A stretch of 64,000 nt of DNA from Octadecabacter antarcticus 307 (GCF_000155675.2 NC_020911.1:2718501-2782500); one strand, 5' to 3'; shown: positions 10,750 to 20,173, numbered from the stretch's first letter. Notes: generated from the letters alone by a model not told the origin. A program made the numbers and translations.

Positions 10750-11691
10750 TCAGCGGTATTTGACGCCTGGTAAAATGCTGAGCATTTCAAACATGATATT
10801 GGCCCCAACAAGGGCTGTGTTGCCGGACGTATCATAGGGCGGCGAAACTTCAACAAGATCGCAACCAACGACGTTCAATCCGTTGAGGTTGCGGATCAAT
10901 TCCATCGCCTGCGGTGTGGTCAGCCCGCCAATTTCGGGTGTTCCGGTGCCGGGCGCAAAGCTTGGGTCAAGACTATCGATATCATAGGTGATATAACATG
11001 GCTGATCACCAATCGACGCCACGATCTCTTTACCAAGCGATATCAGGGATTTATGCCACAAACTTGATGAAAGGCGTTGATTGAAGCCCCAATCGGCAGC
11101 CTCACTGAAATCTTCCGCGGTATAACCGGTGCCACGAAGGCCGATTTGCCATACTTTTGAGGGTATTATGAGGCCTTCTTCATACGCACGCCGAAACACC
11201 GTTCCGTGGGTTTCACGCTCCCCAAACATCTCATCATTTACATCGGCATGGGCGTCCACATGCACCAATGCAACAGCCCCATGTTTCTTGTGCATCGCCC
11301 GCAATATCGGCAGCGTCAAAGAATGGTCACCACCGAGCGCCATTGGAATCACCGGATACTTCAGGATGTCCTCGTAAGCCCTTTGAATGATTAACAAACT
11401 ATCGCTTAGAGAAAACGTATTGATCGCAATATCGCCGAGGTCTGCACATTGCAGGCTGTCAAACGGTGCCGCACCTGTCTGGATATTATAGGGCCGGATC
11501 ATCGCGCTTTCTTGCCGTACTTGTTTTGGCCCGAACCGCGTGCCGGAACGCCAGCTCGTACCAATATCCATCGGGATACCAACAAAGCCCACATCAAGGC
11601 CGTCGGCACTTGCCACCTCGGGCAGTCGCATAAATGTCTGCGGCCCAGAAAACCGCGCGAGGTCATTTCCGGAAATGGGTTGGTTTTTCAT
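10750..11691 (-). CDS. Ureohydrolase (agmatinase/guanidinobutyrase family), copy 1
   Basis: Binuclear-metal hydrolase that releases urea from a guanidino compound. 313 residues. All metal-binding motifs of the arginase/agmatinase superfamily are intact: GGDHS (about 119-123), VHVDAHADVND (about 142-152) and TYDIDSLDPSFAPGTGTPEIGG (about 228-249). The N-terminal FVGIPMDIGTSWRSGTRFGP is typical of agmatinase-like members and resembles guanidinobutyrases. Exact substrate (agmatine, 4-guanidinobutyrate, 3-guanidinopropionate or guanidine) cannot be told from sequence. Starts only four bases after a paralogue, so it is third in a three-gene operon. Confidence 0.85.
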   Translation of the reverse strand: MKNQPISGNDLARFSGPQTFMRLPEVASADGLDVGFVGIPMDIGTSWRSGTRFGPKQVRQESAMIRPYNIQTGAAPFDSLQCADLGDIAINTFSLSDSLLIIQRAYEDILKYPVIPMALGGDHSLTLPILRAMHKKHGAVALVHVDAHADVNDEMFGERETHGTVFRRAYEEGLIIPSKVWQIGLRGTGYTAEDFSEAADWGFNQRLSSSLWHKSLISLGKEIVASIGDQPCYITYDIDSLDPSFAPGTGTPEIGGLTTPQAMELIRNLNGLNVVGCDLVEVSPPYDTSGNTALVGANIMFEMLSILPGVKYR

Positions 11692-11695
11692 CAGC

Positions 11696-12655
11696 TTACC
11701 TTTTGTTCCAAAGCGCGAGACAACTCAGTTCAAACGCAACATGCGCCCCCGCTATGGCCGTGATGCCACTGGGATCATAGGGTGGTGATACCTCAACAAT
11801 GTCGCCCCCAACCATGTTTATCCCTGCCAAATCGCGCAGTATCGCGGCCGCCTGCCAACTGGCCAGACCGCCCCAAACAGGTGTTCCCGTCCCGGGTGCA
11901 AATGCCGGATCCAGTGCGTCGATATCGAAGGTTACATAGGTCGAATTGTCGCCAACAATCTCTCTCGCGCGCGAAACAGTCCACGCCGTGCCCTTTTCAT
12001 GCACTGTACGGGCGTCAATGTATTCCATCCCGCAATAGTCATCGCAGTCTGTGCGAATACCGATCTGTACCGACCGTTTTGGATCAACCAATCCCAATTT
12101 CACCGCCTTATACATGAACGTCCCATGATCAACGCGGTCCATGTCATCGTCCGCCCAAAGGTCGGAATGCGCATCAAACTGAATCACACTCAGCTGGCCG
12201 TATTTCGCCGCATAGGCCTTCAGAATCGGCAGCGTGATGAAATGATCGCCACCCAACGTCACCGTTCCCACATCTGCCTCCAAGATACCGGCGATATGTG
12301 CTTGGATCGCCGCAGGGGTGCCCACCACATTGGCATAATCAAACGCCAGATCACCATAATCCGCGATGGCAAATTCGCTGAGCGGATCAAACCCCCAACC
12401 ATAGGGCGGATCATAGGGCTGCAGCGTGCTGGCCTCGCGAATGGCGCGGGGTCCAAACCGCGTTCCAGGTCGGTTGGTGACCGCCTGATCGAACGGGATG
12501 CCCGTGACGCACAAGTCCACCCCCTTCAAATCCTTGGTATATTTTCGCCGCAGAAACGACATCGCCCCGCCAAACGTGTTCTCAAACGCGCAGCCCTTCA
12601 GGTCATCGCGCGTAAAGGCGAGATCAATCTGCCCCTTGGCATCCTCCAACGCCAT
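11696..12655 (-). CDS. Ureohydrolase (agmatinase family), copy 2
   Basis: 319 residues, the same superfamily as its downstream neighbour but clearly divergent. Metal motifs are GGDHF (about 139), IQFDAHSDLW (about 162-171) and TFDIDALDPAFAPGTGTPVWGG (about 243-264). It lacks the serine of GGDHS (Phe here). It resembles SpeB-type agmatinases in GIPFDQAVTNRPGTRFGPRAIREAS. Start ATG overlaps the stop of the M20 gene (TAATG). Two different ureohydrolases in one operon suggest two guanidino substrates, or one enzyme acting on the product of the other route. Substrate is an inference. Confidence 0.85.
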   Translation of the reverse strand: MALEDAKGQIDLAFTRDDLKGCAFENTFGGAMSFLRRKYTKDLKGVDLCVTGIPFDQAVTNRPGTRFGPRAIREASTLQPYDPPYGWGFDPLSEFAIADYGDLAFDYANVVGTPAAIQAHIAGILEADVGTVTLGGDHFITLPILKAYAAKYGQLSVIQFDAHSDLWADDDMDRVDHGTFMYKAVKLGLVDPKRSVQIGIRTDCDDYCGMEYIDARTVHEKGTAWTVSRAREIVGDNSTYVTFDIDALDPAFAPGTGTPVWGGLASWQAAAILRDLAGINMVGGDIVEVSPPYDPSGITAIAGAHVAFELSCLALWNKR

Positions 12656-13836
12656 TAGCGGCCCTCCAACGGTAAAGCGCGTTCCGCGATGCGGGCAAAG
12701 AATGATGCACCATAGGGCGCAGTCGCGTCATCAAAGTCGTAATTCGGCTGGTGCAAACCTGCCGTGTCGCCATTACCGACGAACAGATAGGCCCCCGGAA
12801 TTTTCTCAAGGAAGTAGGCAAAATCCTCAGCCCCCATTTCGCGTGTGGCGTCGGGCGTCACGATTCCTTCAGCGGCGACTTCGCGCGCGACGTCAACCGC
12901 GAATTCAGTCTGTTTCGGGCTGTTAATAGTTGCCGGAAAGCCCACAACGTAGCGCAATGTCGCTTCGACGTTGAAGGCCGCCGCGTGGCCTGCCACGATA
13001 TCGCCCATGCGTTTTTGGACCATGGCCTGAACGCCCTTGTCGAATGTGCGCACCGTGCCGCCCAAATATGCATCCTCGGGAATCACGTTGTCCGCAGTTC
13101 CCGCGTGGATCATCGTCACCGACACCACCAAATCATCAATCGCGCGGTGATTTCTGCTGACGATGGTGCCCATGGCCTGCGCGATGGACAATGCCACTGG
13201 GATCGGGTCGCGGGTATCGTGCGGGTAGGCACCATGGCCGCCCTCACCTTTGATGTCGATGTGAAACGTATCAACCGCCGCCATGATCGGTCCCGGTGTT
13301 GTGTAAAACTGGCCAACGGGAAAGTTCGGCATATTGTGCAGCGCGTAGACTTCGCCGATGTCGAACCGCGCCAGCATGCCTTCTTGCACCATTAGCTCTG
13401 CCCCACCGCCGGTTTCTTCAGCAGGTTGAAATATCAGTGCAACCCGCCCTTTAAAGTTGCGGGTTTCCACCAAATACCGTGCAGCTCCCAGTAGCATTGT
13501 TGTGTGTCCGTCGTGCCCGCAAGCGTGCATCTTACCTGGGTTTTTTGACGCCCAACCCACGCCTGTGGTCTCAGCGATTGGCAAGGCATCCATATCAGCA
13601 CGCAGCCCGATTGTCGGCCCGTCGCCTTCCTTGTAATCGCGGCCGTTGATGATCGCGACGACACCGGAAATGGCGATACCTTCGTGAATTTCATCCACCC
13701 CGAAGTCACGCAAACGGTCCACCACGAAGCTGGCAGTTTCTTGGCATTGCTGTCCCAACTCGGGGTGCTGGTGCAGGTATCTACGCCATTGCGTCATATC
13801 TTCGGAAAAAGCGGCAATTCGGTTGATGACGGGCAT
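12655..13836 (-). CDS. M20-family amidohydrolase (hippurate/N-acyl amino acid hydrolase type)
   Basis: 393 residues. Zinc amidohydrolase of the M20D group. Visible motifs: HQHPELGQQCQETASFV near the N-terminus, LRADMDALPI (about 75-84), KMHACGHDGHTTMLLGAA with metal-binding Cys/His (about 99-116), FQPAEETGGGAE (about 136-147), the dimerisation domain with GEGGHGAYPHDTRDPI, and the C-terminal MGAEDFAYF. First gene of an operon with two ureohydrolases, so it may remove an acyl group from a guanidino or polyamine-derived compound before urea release; that role is inferred. Divergent from mazG with 62 bases between starts. Confidence 0.88.
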   Translation of the reverse strand: MPVINRIAAFSEDMTQWRRYLHQHPELGQQCQETASFVVDRLRDFGVDEIHEGIAISGVVAIINGRDYKEGDGPTIGLRADMDALPIAETTGVGWASKNPGKMHACGHDGHTTMLLGAARYLVETRNFKGRVALIFQPAEETGGGAELMVQEGMLARFDIGEVYALHNMPNFPVGQFYTTPGPIMAAVDTFHIDIKGEGGHGAYPHDTRDPIPVALSIAQAMGTIVSRNHRAIDDLVVSVTMIHAGTADNVIPEDAYLGGTVRTFDKGVQAMVQKRMGDIVAGHAAAFNVEATLRYVVGFPATINSPKQTEFAVDVAREVAAEGIVTPDATREMGAEDFAYFLEKIPGAYLFVGNGDTAGLHQPNYDFDDATAPYGASFFARIAERALPLEGR

Positions 13837-13898
13837 GGGTGGACCTCTGTTCGGTGTGGCAATAACCTAGTCTGACACCAAAGGAGCCACCCCACAAC

Positions 13899-14732
13899 AT
13901 GGCCAAAGACCCATCCATTCATTCAACCGATCCTGCCCAGCAAATGGACCGCCTCTTGGCGATCATGGCCGCCCTACGCGACCCAAAAACTGGATGCCCA
14001 TGGGATATCGAACAGACCTTCGCGACCATCGCGCCCTGCACAATTGAAGAAGCCTATGAGGTCGCGGATGCAATTGCGCGCGGCGACATGGACGATTTAC
14101 GCGGCGAATTAGGCGATCTGCTGTTTCAATCGGTGTTCCACGCGCAAATGGCTGACGACGCGGGGCATTTCAATTTCAGCGACGTGGCCCGCACGATGTC
14201 CGACAAAATGGTCGCGCGGCACCCACATGTGTTCGGGCCCGAAGCGAACACTTCATCGCAGGATAAATCCGCCGATCAGCAAAGCTCGGATTGGGAGGTC
14301 ATCAAGGCTGCAGAACGGGCTGGCAAGAATCAGGGCCGCACGCTGGATGGCGTCGCAGTGGGCCTGCCTGCGCTGCTGCGTGCGTTCAAACTGCAAAAAC
14401 GCGCAGCACGGGTTGGGTTTGATTGGCCCGATGTCGGCCATGTGATTGACAAAATCGCCGAAGAAGCCGCCGAAGTGGTCGAAGCCCGCGATACATTAAC
14501 CCAAGACCAAGTCACCGAAGAAGTTGGGGATTTACTGTTCGTCATGGCCAACCTCGCGCGGCATCTGGACGTCGATCCCGAAGTCGCTTTGCGCCAAGCC
14601 AACGCCAAATTCCAGCGCCGGTTTGAATTCATCGAAGACGCACTGGCCCGCGATGGCCGCACCCCGTCCGACAGTGACTTGGCAGAAATGGATGCATTAT
14701 GGGATGCGGCGAAAGTTGCCGAAAAAGCCTAA
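13899..14732 (+). CDS. mazG: Nucleoside triphosphate pyrophosphohydrolase MazG
   Basis: Hydrolyses (d)NTPs to the monophosphate and pyrophosphate, cleaning the pool of aberrant nucleotides. 277 residues with two MazG domains. The first has CPWDIEQTFATIAPCTIEEAYEVADAI and GELGDLLFQSVFHAQMA (about 28-90), carrying the E-x-x-E and E-x-x-D metal motifs. The second has KIAEEAAEVVEA and EEVGDLLFVMANLARHL (about 187-225). ATG chosen after a short divergent intergenic region; an A-rich GGAG (AAAGGAGCC) precedes it. The stop overlaps the stop of the convergent ABC-F gene by three bases. Confidence 0.93.
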   Translation: MAKDPSIHSTDPAQQMDRLLAIMAALRDPKTGCPWDIEQTFATIAPCTIEEAYEVADAIARGDMDDLRGELGDLLFQSVFHAQMADDAGHFNFSDVARTMSDKMVARHPHVFGPEANTSSQDKSADQQSSDWEVIKAAERAGKNQGRTLDGVAVGLPALLRAFKLQKRAARVGFDWPDVGHVIDKIAEEAAEVVEARDTLTQDQVTEEVGDLLFVMANLARHLDVDPEVALRQANAKFQRRFEFIEDALARDGRTPSDSDLAEMDALWDAAKVAEKA

Positions 14733-16534
14733 ATCGCGGCCTTTTCTTCAAGCAGTAGCCATTCTTCTTCGGCGTCTGACAGCGTTGAATGGCGGTCAAC
14801 CAGCGCGTCCGTTGCCTTTTGGAATTTCACCGGATGGTCGGTGAACAATGCGGGATCTGACATCAATTCTTCCAGCTTTGCGATCTCGGCCTCAAGGCGC
14901 GCGATGACCTTTGGAAGTTCCTCAAGACGGTGCTTTTCAGTGAAACTCAGGCCTTTGCTGACAACAGGCTTACCCTTACCGGTTTTAGATTTCGACTTGG
15001 TTTCCTTGGCAACAACGCCCTCAACCTCGGCCCGCTGGTTCAGATAGTCTGTCCAGCCCCCCGCATAGGTCACGGCCTGTGCATTACCTTCCATTGCGAT
15101 TGTCGTCGTCGCGACGCGATCAATAAAATCACGGTCGTGGCTGACCAGCAGCACGGTGCCCGGGTAGTCGCCAAGCAGATCCTGCAGAAGGTCCAGTGTT
15201 TCGATGTCCAAATCGTTGGTCGGTTCGTCCAACACCAACACATTGGATTCGCGCGCCATCAAGCGTGCAAGCAGCAGCCGCGCCTTTTCACCACCAGACA
15301 ACGATCGCACTGGCGCGCGCACTTGCCCTTCGTCGAACAAGAATTCCTTCAGATATCCAACGACGTGCTTGGGCTGGCCACGCACCATGATCTGGTCGGC
15401 CTTACCGCTCACCGACATGCTCGGATCCGTGGTCAGGTTGTCCCAAAGCGTTGTTTCCGGATTGAGCTTCGCACGCGCCTGATCGAACACCGCGATGTCC
15501 AGATTGGTGCCGTGTTTGATTGATCCTTCATCAGGTTCAACTTCACCCAGCAACATTTTGATAAGCGTCGTCTTTCCCACACCATTGGGTCCGACAAACG
15601 CGATGCGATCACCACGATTAACTGTCAGGTTAAAGCCGGATACAATCGGCTTTCCGTCAAAGGTTTTACTCAAACCAAAGGCCTCAATAACCTTTTTGCC
15701 GGACGCTTGGCCCGCATCCAGTGCCATCGCGGCGGCCCCTTGGCGTTTAATCTGACCGGATTTTTCTGCCCGCAAATCTTGCAATGCCCGCAGGCGACCC
15801 TGATTGCGTGTGCGCCGCGCTGAAATGCCTTCAACCGCCCACCGCGCCTCTTGCTTGATCTTACGATTAAGCTTGTGACGCTGCATGTCCTCGTCTTCCC
15901 ACGTCTTGTCGCGCCATTCTTCAAAATGGGCGAATCCCTTTTCCTGACGGCGCACTTGGCCGCGATCAATCCAAAGGGTGGCGCGGGTCAGCGCGTTCAA
16001 AAACGCACGGTCGTGTGAAATCAGCACGAATCCAGTGCGGGTTTGCGAAAGCTCGCGTTCCAACCAGCGAATCGCTTCAATATCCATGTGATTCGTCGGC
16101 TCGTCCAGCAACATCAGCCCTGGTGCTTCAGCCATCAGTTTCGCCAATGCCGCGCGGCGACGTTCGCCGCCAGATGCGACATTTACGTCGCGGGCAGGAT
16201 CAAATTTCAGCCCTTCGGCCACCGCATCAACGCGCCACGCGTCCGATGCGTCCAATCCGCTGGCCGCGTAATCGCCAAGCGTCGCGAACCCCTCCATCGT
16301 GGGTTCCTGTTCCATATAGCCTACGGACACGCCGGGTGCCACGACAACGCCGCCCTTGTCGACGTCAACCAAACCCGCCATTACCTTGAGAAGGGTGGAC
16401 TTTCCCGACCCATTGCGCCCAACCAATGCGACACGGTCGCCCGGTTGCACGACCAAAGACAGGTCTTCAAAGACGGGATCCCCACCAAAAGTGAGGGCGA
16501 TATCGGTAACTTGTAAAAGGGGTGCGCGTGCCAT
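14729..16534 (-). CDS. ABC-F family ATPase, Uup-like
   Basis: 601 residues with two ATP-binding cassettes and no membrane domain, which defines ABC-F proteins that act on ribosomes or nucleic acid structures. NBD1: Walker A GRNGSGKSTLL (about 40), signature SGGERRRAAL, Walker B LMLLDEPTNHMDI. NBD2: Walker A GPNGVGKTTLI, signature SGGEKARLLL, Walker B VLVLDEPTNDLDI. The linker carries RRTRNQGRLRALQ, and a C-terminal coiled coil (LEELPKVIARLEAEIAKLEELM) is like that of Uup. Start at 16534 (MARAPLLQVTDI) is the family N-terminus; an in-frame ATG lies six codons upstream. Precise role (translation or DNA-precise excision control) is uncertain. Confidence 0.9.
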   Translation of the reverse strand: MARAPLLQVTDIALTFGGDPVFEDLSLVVQPGDRVALVGRNGSGKSTLLKVMAGLVDVDKGGVVVAPGVSVGYMEQEPTMEGFATLGDYAASGLDASDAWRVDAVAEGLKFDPARDVNVASGGERRRAALAKLMAEAPGLMLLDEPTNHMDIEAIRWLERELSQTRTGFVLISHDRAFLNALTRATLWIDRGQVRRQEKGFAHFEEWRDKTWEDEDMQRHKLNRKIKQEARWAVEGISARRTRNQGRLRALQDLRAEKSGQIKRQGAAAMALDAGQASGKKVIEAFGLSKTFDGKPIVSGFNLTVNRGDRIAFVGPNGVGKTTLIKMLLGEVEPDEGSIKHGTNLDIAVFDQARAKLNPETTLWDNLTTDPSMSVSGKADQIMVRGQPKHVVGYLKEFLFDEGQVRAPVRSLSGGEKARLLLARLMARESNVLVLDEPTNDLDIETLDLLQDLLGDYPGTVLLVSHDRDFIDRVATTTIAMEGNAQAVTYAGGWTDYLNQRAEVEGVVAKETKSKSKTGKGKPVVSKGLSFTEKHRLEELPKVIARLEAEIAKLEELMSDPALFTDHPVKFQKATDALVDRHSTLSDAEEEWLLLEEKAAI

Positions 16535-16579
16535 GGGGTCTGCTAGCGCCACCGCGCGGCGGCTGCAAGGGTGTTGCCG

Positions 16580-17392
16580 CTAAGTCTTGCCTGCAACCGC
16601 GCGCAATGCCTTGGCTCGGGCGGGCGGAATGTTGGCAATCTCGACGCCTGTAAACACATGAAGCGTGTTCATCGCGGTGTCGATCACCGCATGGTCACTG
16701 ACCCACCCCCCCATGCTGAGGTAGGTTTTCAACAGCGCAGGCACCTGCGCCATCGCCACCGCATGATTTAAAACCATGTGGTCTGAAGCCGTGCGATCTG
16801 TCACCGCCCGCGCATGTGCCCCAAATCGCACCACGTGCGGTGCCTTCACGCCGGGCTGCCAACTATCAGGCGCTTGGTGGCGTTGAACCAGTAAATCAAA
16901 CGCTTGGGCGTATATCCCTGCATCCGTGCCCGCAAAAGACGAACAGCCAAACAACATGCCCACCGACCGCGCATCCACAACCGCCGCCAACATGCCCCAC
17001 GCGATGCGCAACACATCAGGATCACGCACAGCCGGATCGTTGCAAAAGCGACCCAGCTCCAACATCGGGGCAGCGTAGCCCGAAAGCCGTTCTAGATCAT
17101 AGTATTGCGCGGAATAACTTGATGTGATCGCCCTGCCAGAATCGATCGACATAAGCCGATAGCAACACACCAACGCGCCGGCCCGATCTTCAACCATGAT
17201 GTGGTCACAGCGCTTATCAAATTTGTCGGTTTCAATCCCGCCAACGCGGGCTTGTCCGCCAGCATCTTCAACAAAACACCGATGACGCAACTGCTGGCAC
17301 CGCTGCACATCATCGGCCGACTCTGCAAACCGCGCGACATAGGTGCCACGCCGTAGCACAGTGTCTTCAAGCGGAGATTGAACTTTGGCCAT
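16580..17392 (-). CDS. olsB: Ornithine-acyl-ACP acyltransferase OlsB-like (GNAT fold)
   Basis: 270 residues. OlsB transfers a 3-hydroxyacyl chain from acyl-ACP to ornithine, giving lyso-ornithine lipid, the first step to the phosphorus-free ornithine lipids common in marine Rhodobacteraceae. Sequence evidence is the GNAT-type N-terminal region (RCQQLRHRCFVEDAGG, then DKFDKRCDHIMVED and a V-C-C-Y-R-L-M strand), and MLELGRFCNDP, characteristic of the OlsB/autoinducer-synthase-like subfamily. The start at 17392 (MAKVQSPLEDTVLRRG) avoids an upstream extension that would run into the bamE terminus. olsA is not next to it. Confidence 0.82.
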   Translation of the reverse strand: MAKVQSPLEDTVLRRGTYVARFAESADDVQRCQQLRHRCFVEDAGGQARVGGIETDKFDKRCDHIMVEDRAGALVCCYRLMSIDSGRAITSSYSAQYYDLERLSGYAAPMLELGRFCNDPAVRDPDVLRIAWGMLAAVVDARSVGMLFGCSSFAGTDAGIYAQAFDLLVQRHQAPDSWQPGVKAPHVVRFGAHARAVTDRTASDHMVLNHAVAMAQVPALLKTYLSMGGWVSDHAVIDTAMNTLHVFTGVEIANIPPARAKALRAVAGKT

Positions 17393-17450
17393 ACCTAGAT
17401 TGGCCGCGCGATGATAACTGCCTTGATGCGTGCTGACGCGGGATGCGCCT

Positions 17451-17912
17451 TCACCCGTCACCCAAGAAGTCACCAGCGTTAAACCGCCCAATGGACCCAA
17501 ACAACTGGCGAATGAATGTGGTGTCGCGCACGTTGTCTTGCGTCACGCGGCGCGACAAGGCCACGACATTGCCGTTCTCAAGCCCGAAGCGTTCCACATT
17601 GGACACAACGCCCGTGTCGTCAAATCGGATCGCCACAATTTCGCGGTCAATTTCCTGCGGCTCTAACGGCCCAAGCAGGCGGAAGCGGCTTTGCACGTAA
17701 AAATAGCCTCCACCATTGGTCATACCACCCGCCGTGGGCGGCCCGATCACATCAACAACCGAGTCGCGCGTATCAACGCCAACCAGCACTTCTGCCAATT
17801 GATCATCGGTCGGTGTGTAGCCGTGATTGCGGTAAAGCGTCGTGCACCCTACCGACATCATCAACACACACGCGACCAGTGCTGCGCGCGTTTTGCGACC
17901 TGTGATTTCCAT
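17451..17912 (-). CDS. bamE: Outer membrane assembly lipoprotein BamE (SmpA/OmlA)
   Basis: 153 residues. Small lipoprotein of the Bam complex that folds outer-membrane proteins. The start at 17912 gives a short basic region and hydrophobic core ending in a lipobox at MSVGC (about residue 22). The SmpA/OmlA domain follows: GYTPTDDQLAEVLVGVDTRDSVVDVIGPPTAGG, then YFYVQSRFRLLGPLEPQEIDREIVAIRFDDTGVVSNVERF. An ATG at 18065 would bury the signal peptide. Divergently transcribed from the DUF177 gene with 92 bases between starts, as in relatives. Confidence 0.9.
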   Translation of the reverse strand: MEITGRKTRAALVACVLMMSVGCTTLYRNHGYTPTDDQLAEVLVGVDTRDSVVDVIGPPTAGGMTNGGGYFYVQSRFRLLGPLEPQEIDREIVAIRFDDTGVVSNVERFGLENGNVVALSRRVTQDNVRDTTFIRQLFGSIGRFNAGDFLGDG

Positions 17913-18004
17913 GCGTATCTGCACCCTGATAATCCTGTCTTGGCTTCTGATGGCTTTTAACGCATTTACAGCCATTGTGAGACGAAATTCAAGGGTGCCC
18001 GCAC

Positions 18005-18631
18005 ATGTCCGATCTGCCGAACCATCCCATCCGCTTTGCGGACCTACCAACACGCAAACGAACACATTTCACGATTGAACCCGACAGCGACGGCCGCAAA
18101 GCAATCGCAAAGACCATTCGTGTGCTGCAAGTTAAGAAGCTGCATTTTGATGGCTCACTGATTCCCACGGGAAAACGCGACTGGCGGATCGAAGCGACTT
18201 TGGGCGCCACCGTCAGTCAGGCTTGCGTTATTTCGCTCGACCCCGTGACCACCCGCATTGATGAACAGATCTCCCGGTCCTACATTTCGGATTTTGACAA
18301 ACGCAACGACGCCGCTGACGATAAAGCCGACGATACAGAAGTTGAGATGATCGAGGACGATACCACAGATCCTTTGCCAGAAATCCTCGATTTGATAGAT
18401 GTCATCACCGAAGCCCTTGTTCTCACGATGCCGTCCTACCCGCGCAAAGATGGTATTGAAGCGGAGGCGGTCGGCGTCACCGAACCCGGAAAATCCGTCA
18501 TGACCGATGAGGATGCGCGCCCCTTCGCCGGTCTTGCGGCCCTGCGTGCAGCGGCTGCAAATAGGGGCGCCAATGCAGGTGACGACACAGGTGACAACAC
18601 AGGCACTGACAGCGACAAAGACGACGATTAA
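18005..18631 (+). CDS. yceD: DUF177 (YceD) protein, 23S rRNA accumulation factor family
   Basis: 208 residues. YceD-type proteins sit upstream of rpmF almost everywhere and are linked to 23S rRNA accumulation. The core includes GSLIPTGKRDWRIEATLGATVSQACVISL (about 56-83), then an acidic stretch (DDKADDTEVEMIEDDTTDPLPEILDLIDVITEALVLTMPSYPR). The C-terminus ends in a low-complexity acidic run of G-D-D-T-G-D-N-T-G type, whose DNA is a short imperfect repeat (about 18578-18610). Followed by rpmF, plsX and fabH, the usual ribosome/lipid cluster. Confidence 0.86.
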   Translation: MSDLPNHPIRFADLPTRKRTHFTIEPDSDGRKAIAKTIRVLQVKKLHFDGSLIPTGKRDWRIEATLGATVSQACVISLDPVTTRIDEQISRSYISDFDKRNDAADDKADDTEVEMIEDDTTDPLPEILDLIDVITEALVLTMPSYPRKDGIEAEAVGVTEPGKSVMTDEDARPFAGLAALRAAAANRGANAGDDTGDNTGTDSDKDDD

Positions 18632-18808
18632 CATCTCCCCTGAAAGAGGTTGCGCAAAAGCGAAATCGCCGTATCTTCACGCCTTCTTTCAGATCAAGTC
18701 TCGACAGGCTGTCGGTTATGACCTAAAGCCCGACCGAACGCTTATCGAGAGCACGAAATTCACGCGGTCCATCTTACGATAAAAGGACCCACTACCCGAG
18801 GTTGCGAC

Positions 18809-19015
18809 ATGGCTGTCCCACAGAATAAAATTTCCAAATCCCGCCGGAACAACCGTCGGTCCCACCATGCTCTTGACGGGGCAAACCCGAACGAGTGCAC
18901 ATCGTGTGGTGAACTAAAGCGCCCACACCACGTTTGCCCGTCTTGCGGCAAATACGCAGAACGCGAAGTGATCGCACAGGCCGACGAAATCGATCTGGAC
19001 GAAGACGCGGCGTAA
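18809..19015 (+). CDS. rpmF: Ribosomal protein bL32
   Basis: 68 residues, normal length. The start [20 protein letters not shown] is diagnostic. A zinc ribbon is complete: C-T-S-C (about 31-34) and C-P-S-C (about 43-46). The ATG follows a GAGG at 18799. The 177-base gap after the DUF177 gene probably contains a promoter of its own, although no clear pair of boxes could be fixed. Confidence 0.97.
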   Translation: MAVPQNKISKSRRNNRRSHHALDGANPNECTSCGELKRPHHVCPSCGKYAEREVIAQADEIDLDEDAA

Positions 19016-19042
19016 GCATTAAGGTCTGTCGAAAGGAACACT

Positions 19043-20173
19043 ATGTCCGCGACTGACCAATCAACAGCGCCGCTTGTTATTTCCGTTGACGCCATGGGCG
19101 GCGACGAAGGACCCGCGCCGATTGTCGCGGGTCTTGCGCTTTTCTTGCGCCAAAACCGTGACACGCACATCCTGCTACACGGGCCCGAGGCGGAGCTTGA
19201 ACCGCTGATCACCAAGCGAAAACTCTCTAAATCAGTAACAATCGTTGATGCGCCCGACGTGGTTGCGATGTCCGACAAGCCAAGCCACGTCATGCGCCAC
19301 GGCAAATCGACATCCATGTGGTCGGCCATAGAATCTGTGCGCAACAAAGACGCCGCCGTGTGTGTGTCTTGTGGCAATACCGGCGCGTTGATGGCGGTGT
19401 CGATGATCCGCCTGCGCAAAGCCGAAGGCGTGAACCGCCCCGCCATTGCCTGCCTCTGGCCCTCGCGCAACGCCGCTGGCTTTAACGTGATGCTGGATGC
19501 AGGTGCAGATATTCGGGCCGACGAAGAAGACCTTTTGACCTATGCGCTCATGGGGGCATCGTATGCGCGCAACGGTTTGGGGCTGGATCGCCCGCGTGTC
19601 GGATTGTTGAACGTCGGCAAAGAAGAACACAAAGGCCGCGCCGAATTAAAAGTCGCCAACGACATCATCGCCCGCGCCGCACCCCTTGGCGAATTTGATT
19701 ATGTGGGATTCGTTGAAGGCGGCGATCTTCCCTCAGCGCGCGTAGATGTGATCGTCACGGACGGGTTTACCGGCAACGTCGCGCTGAAAACCGGCGAAGG
19801 CACGGCGAATTTCATCTCCGAATCGCTGCGTGCCGCGTTCAAAACCACATGGTTTTCGCGCATCGCAGCGCTGCTCGCGCTAACATCCCTCAGCCGCCTG
19901 AAGAAAAAGATCGACCCGCGCCGCGTCAATGGTGGTGTGTTCCTTGGTCTGAACGGCACCGTCATCAAAAGCCATGGCGGCGCGGACGAAACCGGCGTCG
20001 CAGCCGCCGTCGCACTCGCCGCTCAGCTTGGGCGGTCCGGCTTTGCCGACAAGCTGGCAGCGCGGGTTGCAACGGCCGCGGCCCTTGGCCAAGATGACAC
20101 AGCGACCAGTAACGCAGACACGGGCCCACTGGTGGCCAAGACAATCTTGAAAAAGGACACCGGCATTAAATGA
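19043..20173 (+). CDS. plsX: Phosphate acyltransferase PlsX
   Basis: Converts acyl-ACP to acyl-phosphate, the donor used by PlsY to start phospholipid synthesis; peripheral membrane enzyme. 376 residues. Family motifs: SVDAMGGDEGPAPIV at the N-terminus, SCGNTGALMAVSM (about 111-123), NVGKEEHKG (about 190-198), VIVTDGFTGNVALKTGEG (about 235-252), and GLNGTVIKSHGGAD. Strong SD (GAAAGGAA) before the ATG. Stop overlaps the fabH start by four bases, tying membrane lipid supply to fatty acid initiation. Confidence 0.96.
   Translation: MSATDQSTAPLVISVDAMGGDEGPAPIVAGLALFLRQNRDTHILLHGPEAELEPLITKRKLSKSVTIVDAPDVVAMSDKPSHVMRHGKSTSMWSAIESVRNKDAAVCVSCGNTGALMAVSMIRLRKAEGVNRPAIACLWPSRNAAGFNVMLDAGADIRADEEDLLTYALMGASYARNGLGLDRPRVGLLNVGKEEHKGRAELKVANDIIARAAPLGEFDYVGFVEGGDLPSARVDVIVTDGFTGNVALKTGEGTANFISESLRAAFKTTWFSRIAALLALTSLSRLKKKIDPRRVNGGVFLGLNGTVIKSHGGADETGVAAAVALAAQLGRSGFADKLAARVATAAALGQDDTATSNADTGPLVAKTILKKDTGIK

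Noticed and set aside
12751..13395. Plus-strand open frame of 214 codons
   Set aside because: Lies entirely inside the M20 amidohydrolase gene in antisense; composition is typical of a shadow frame in GC-rich DNA.
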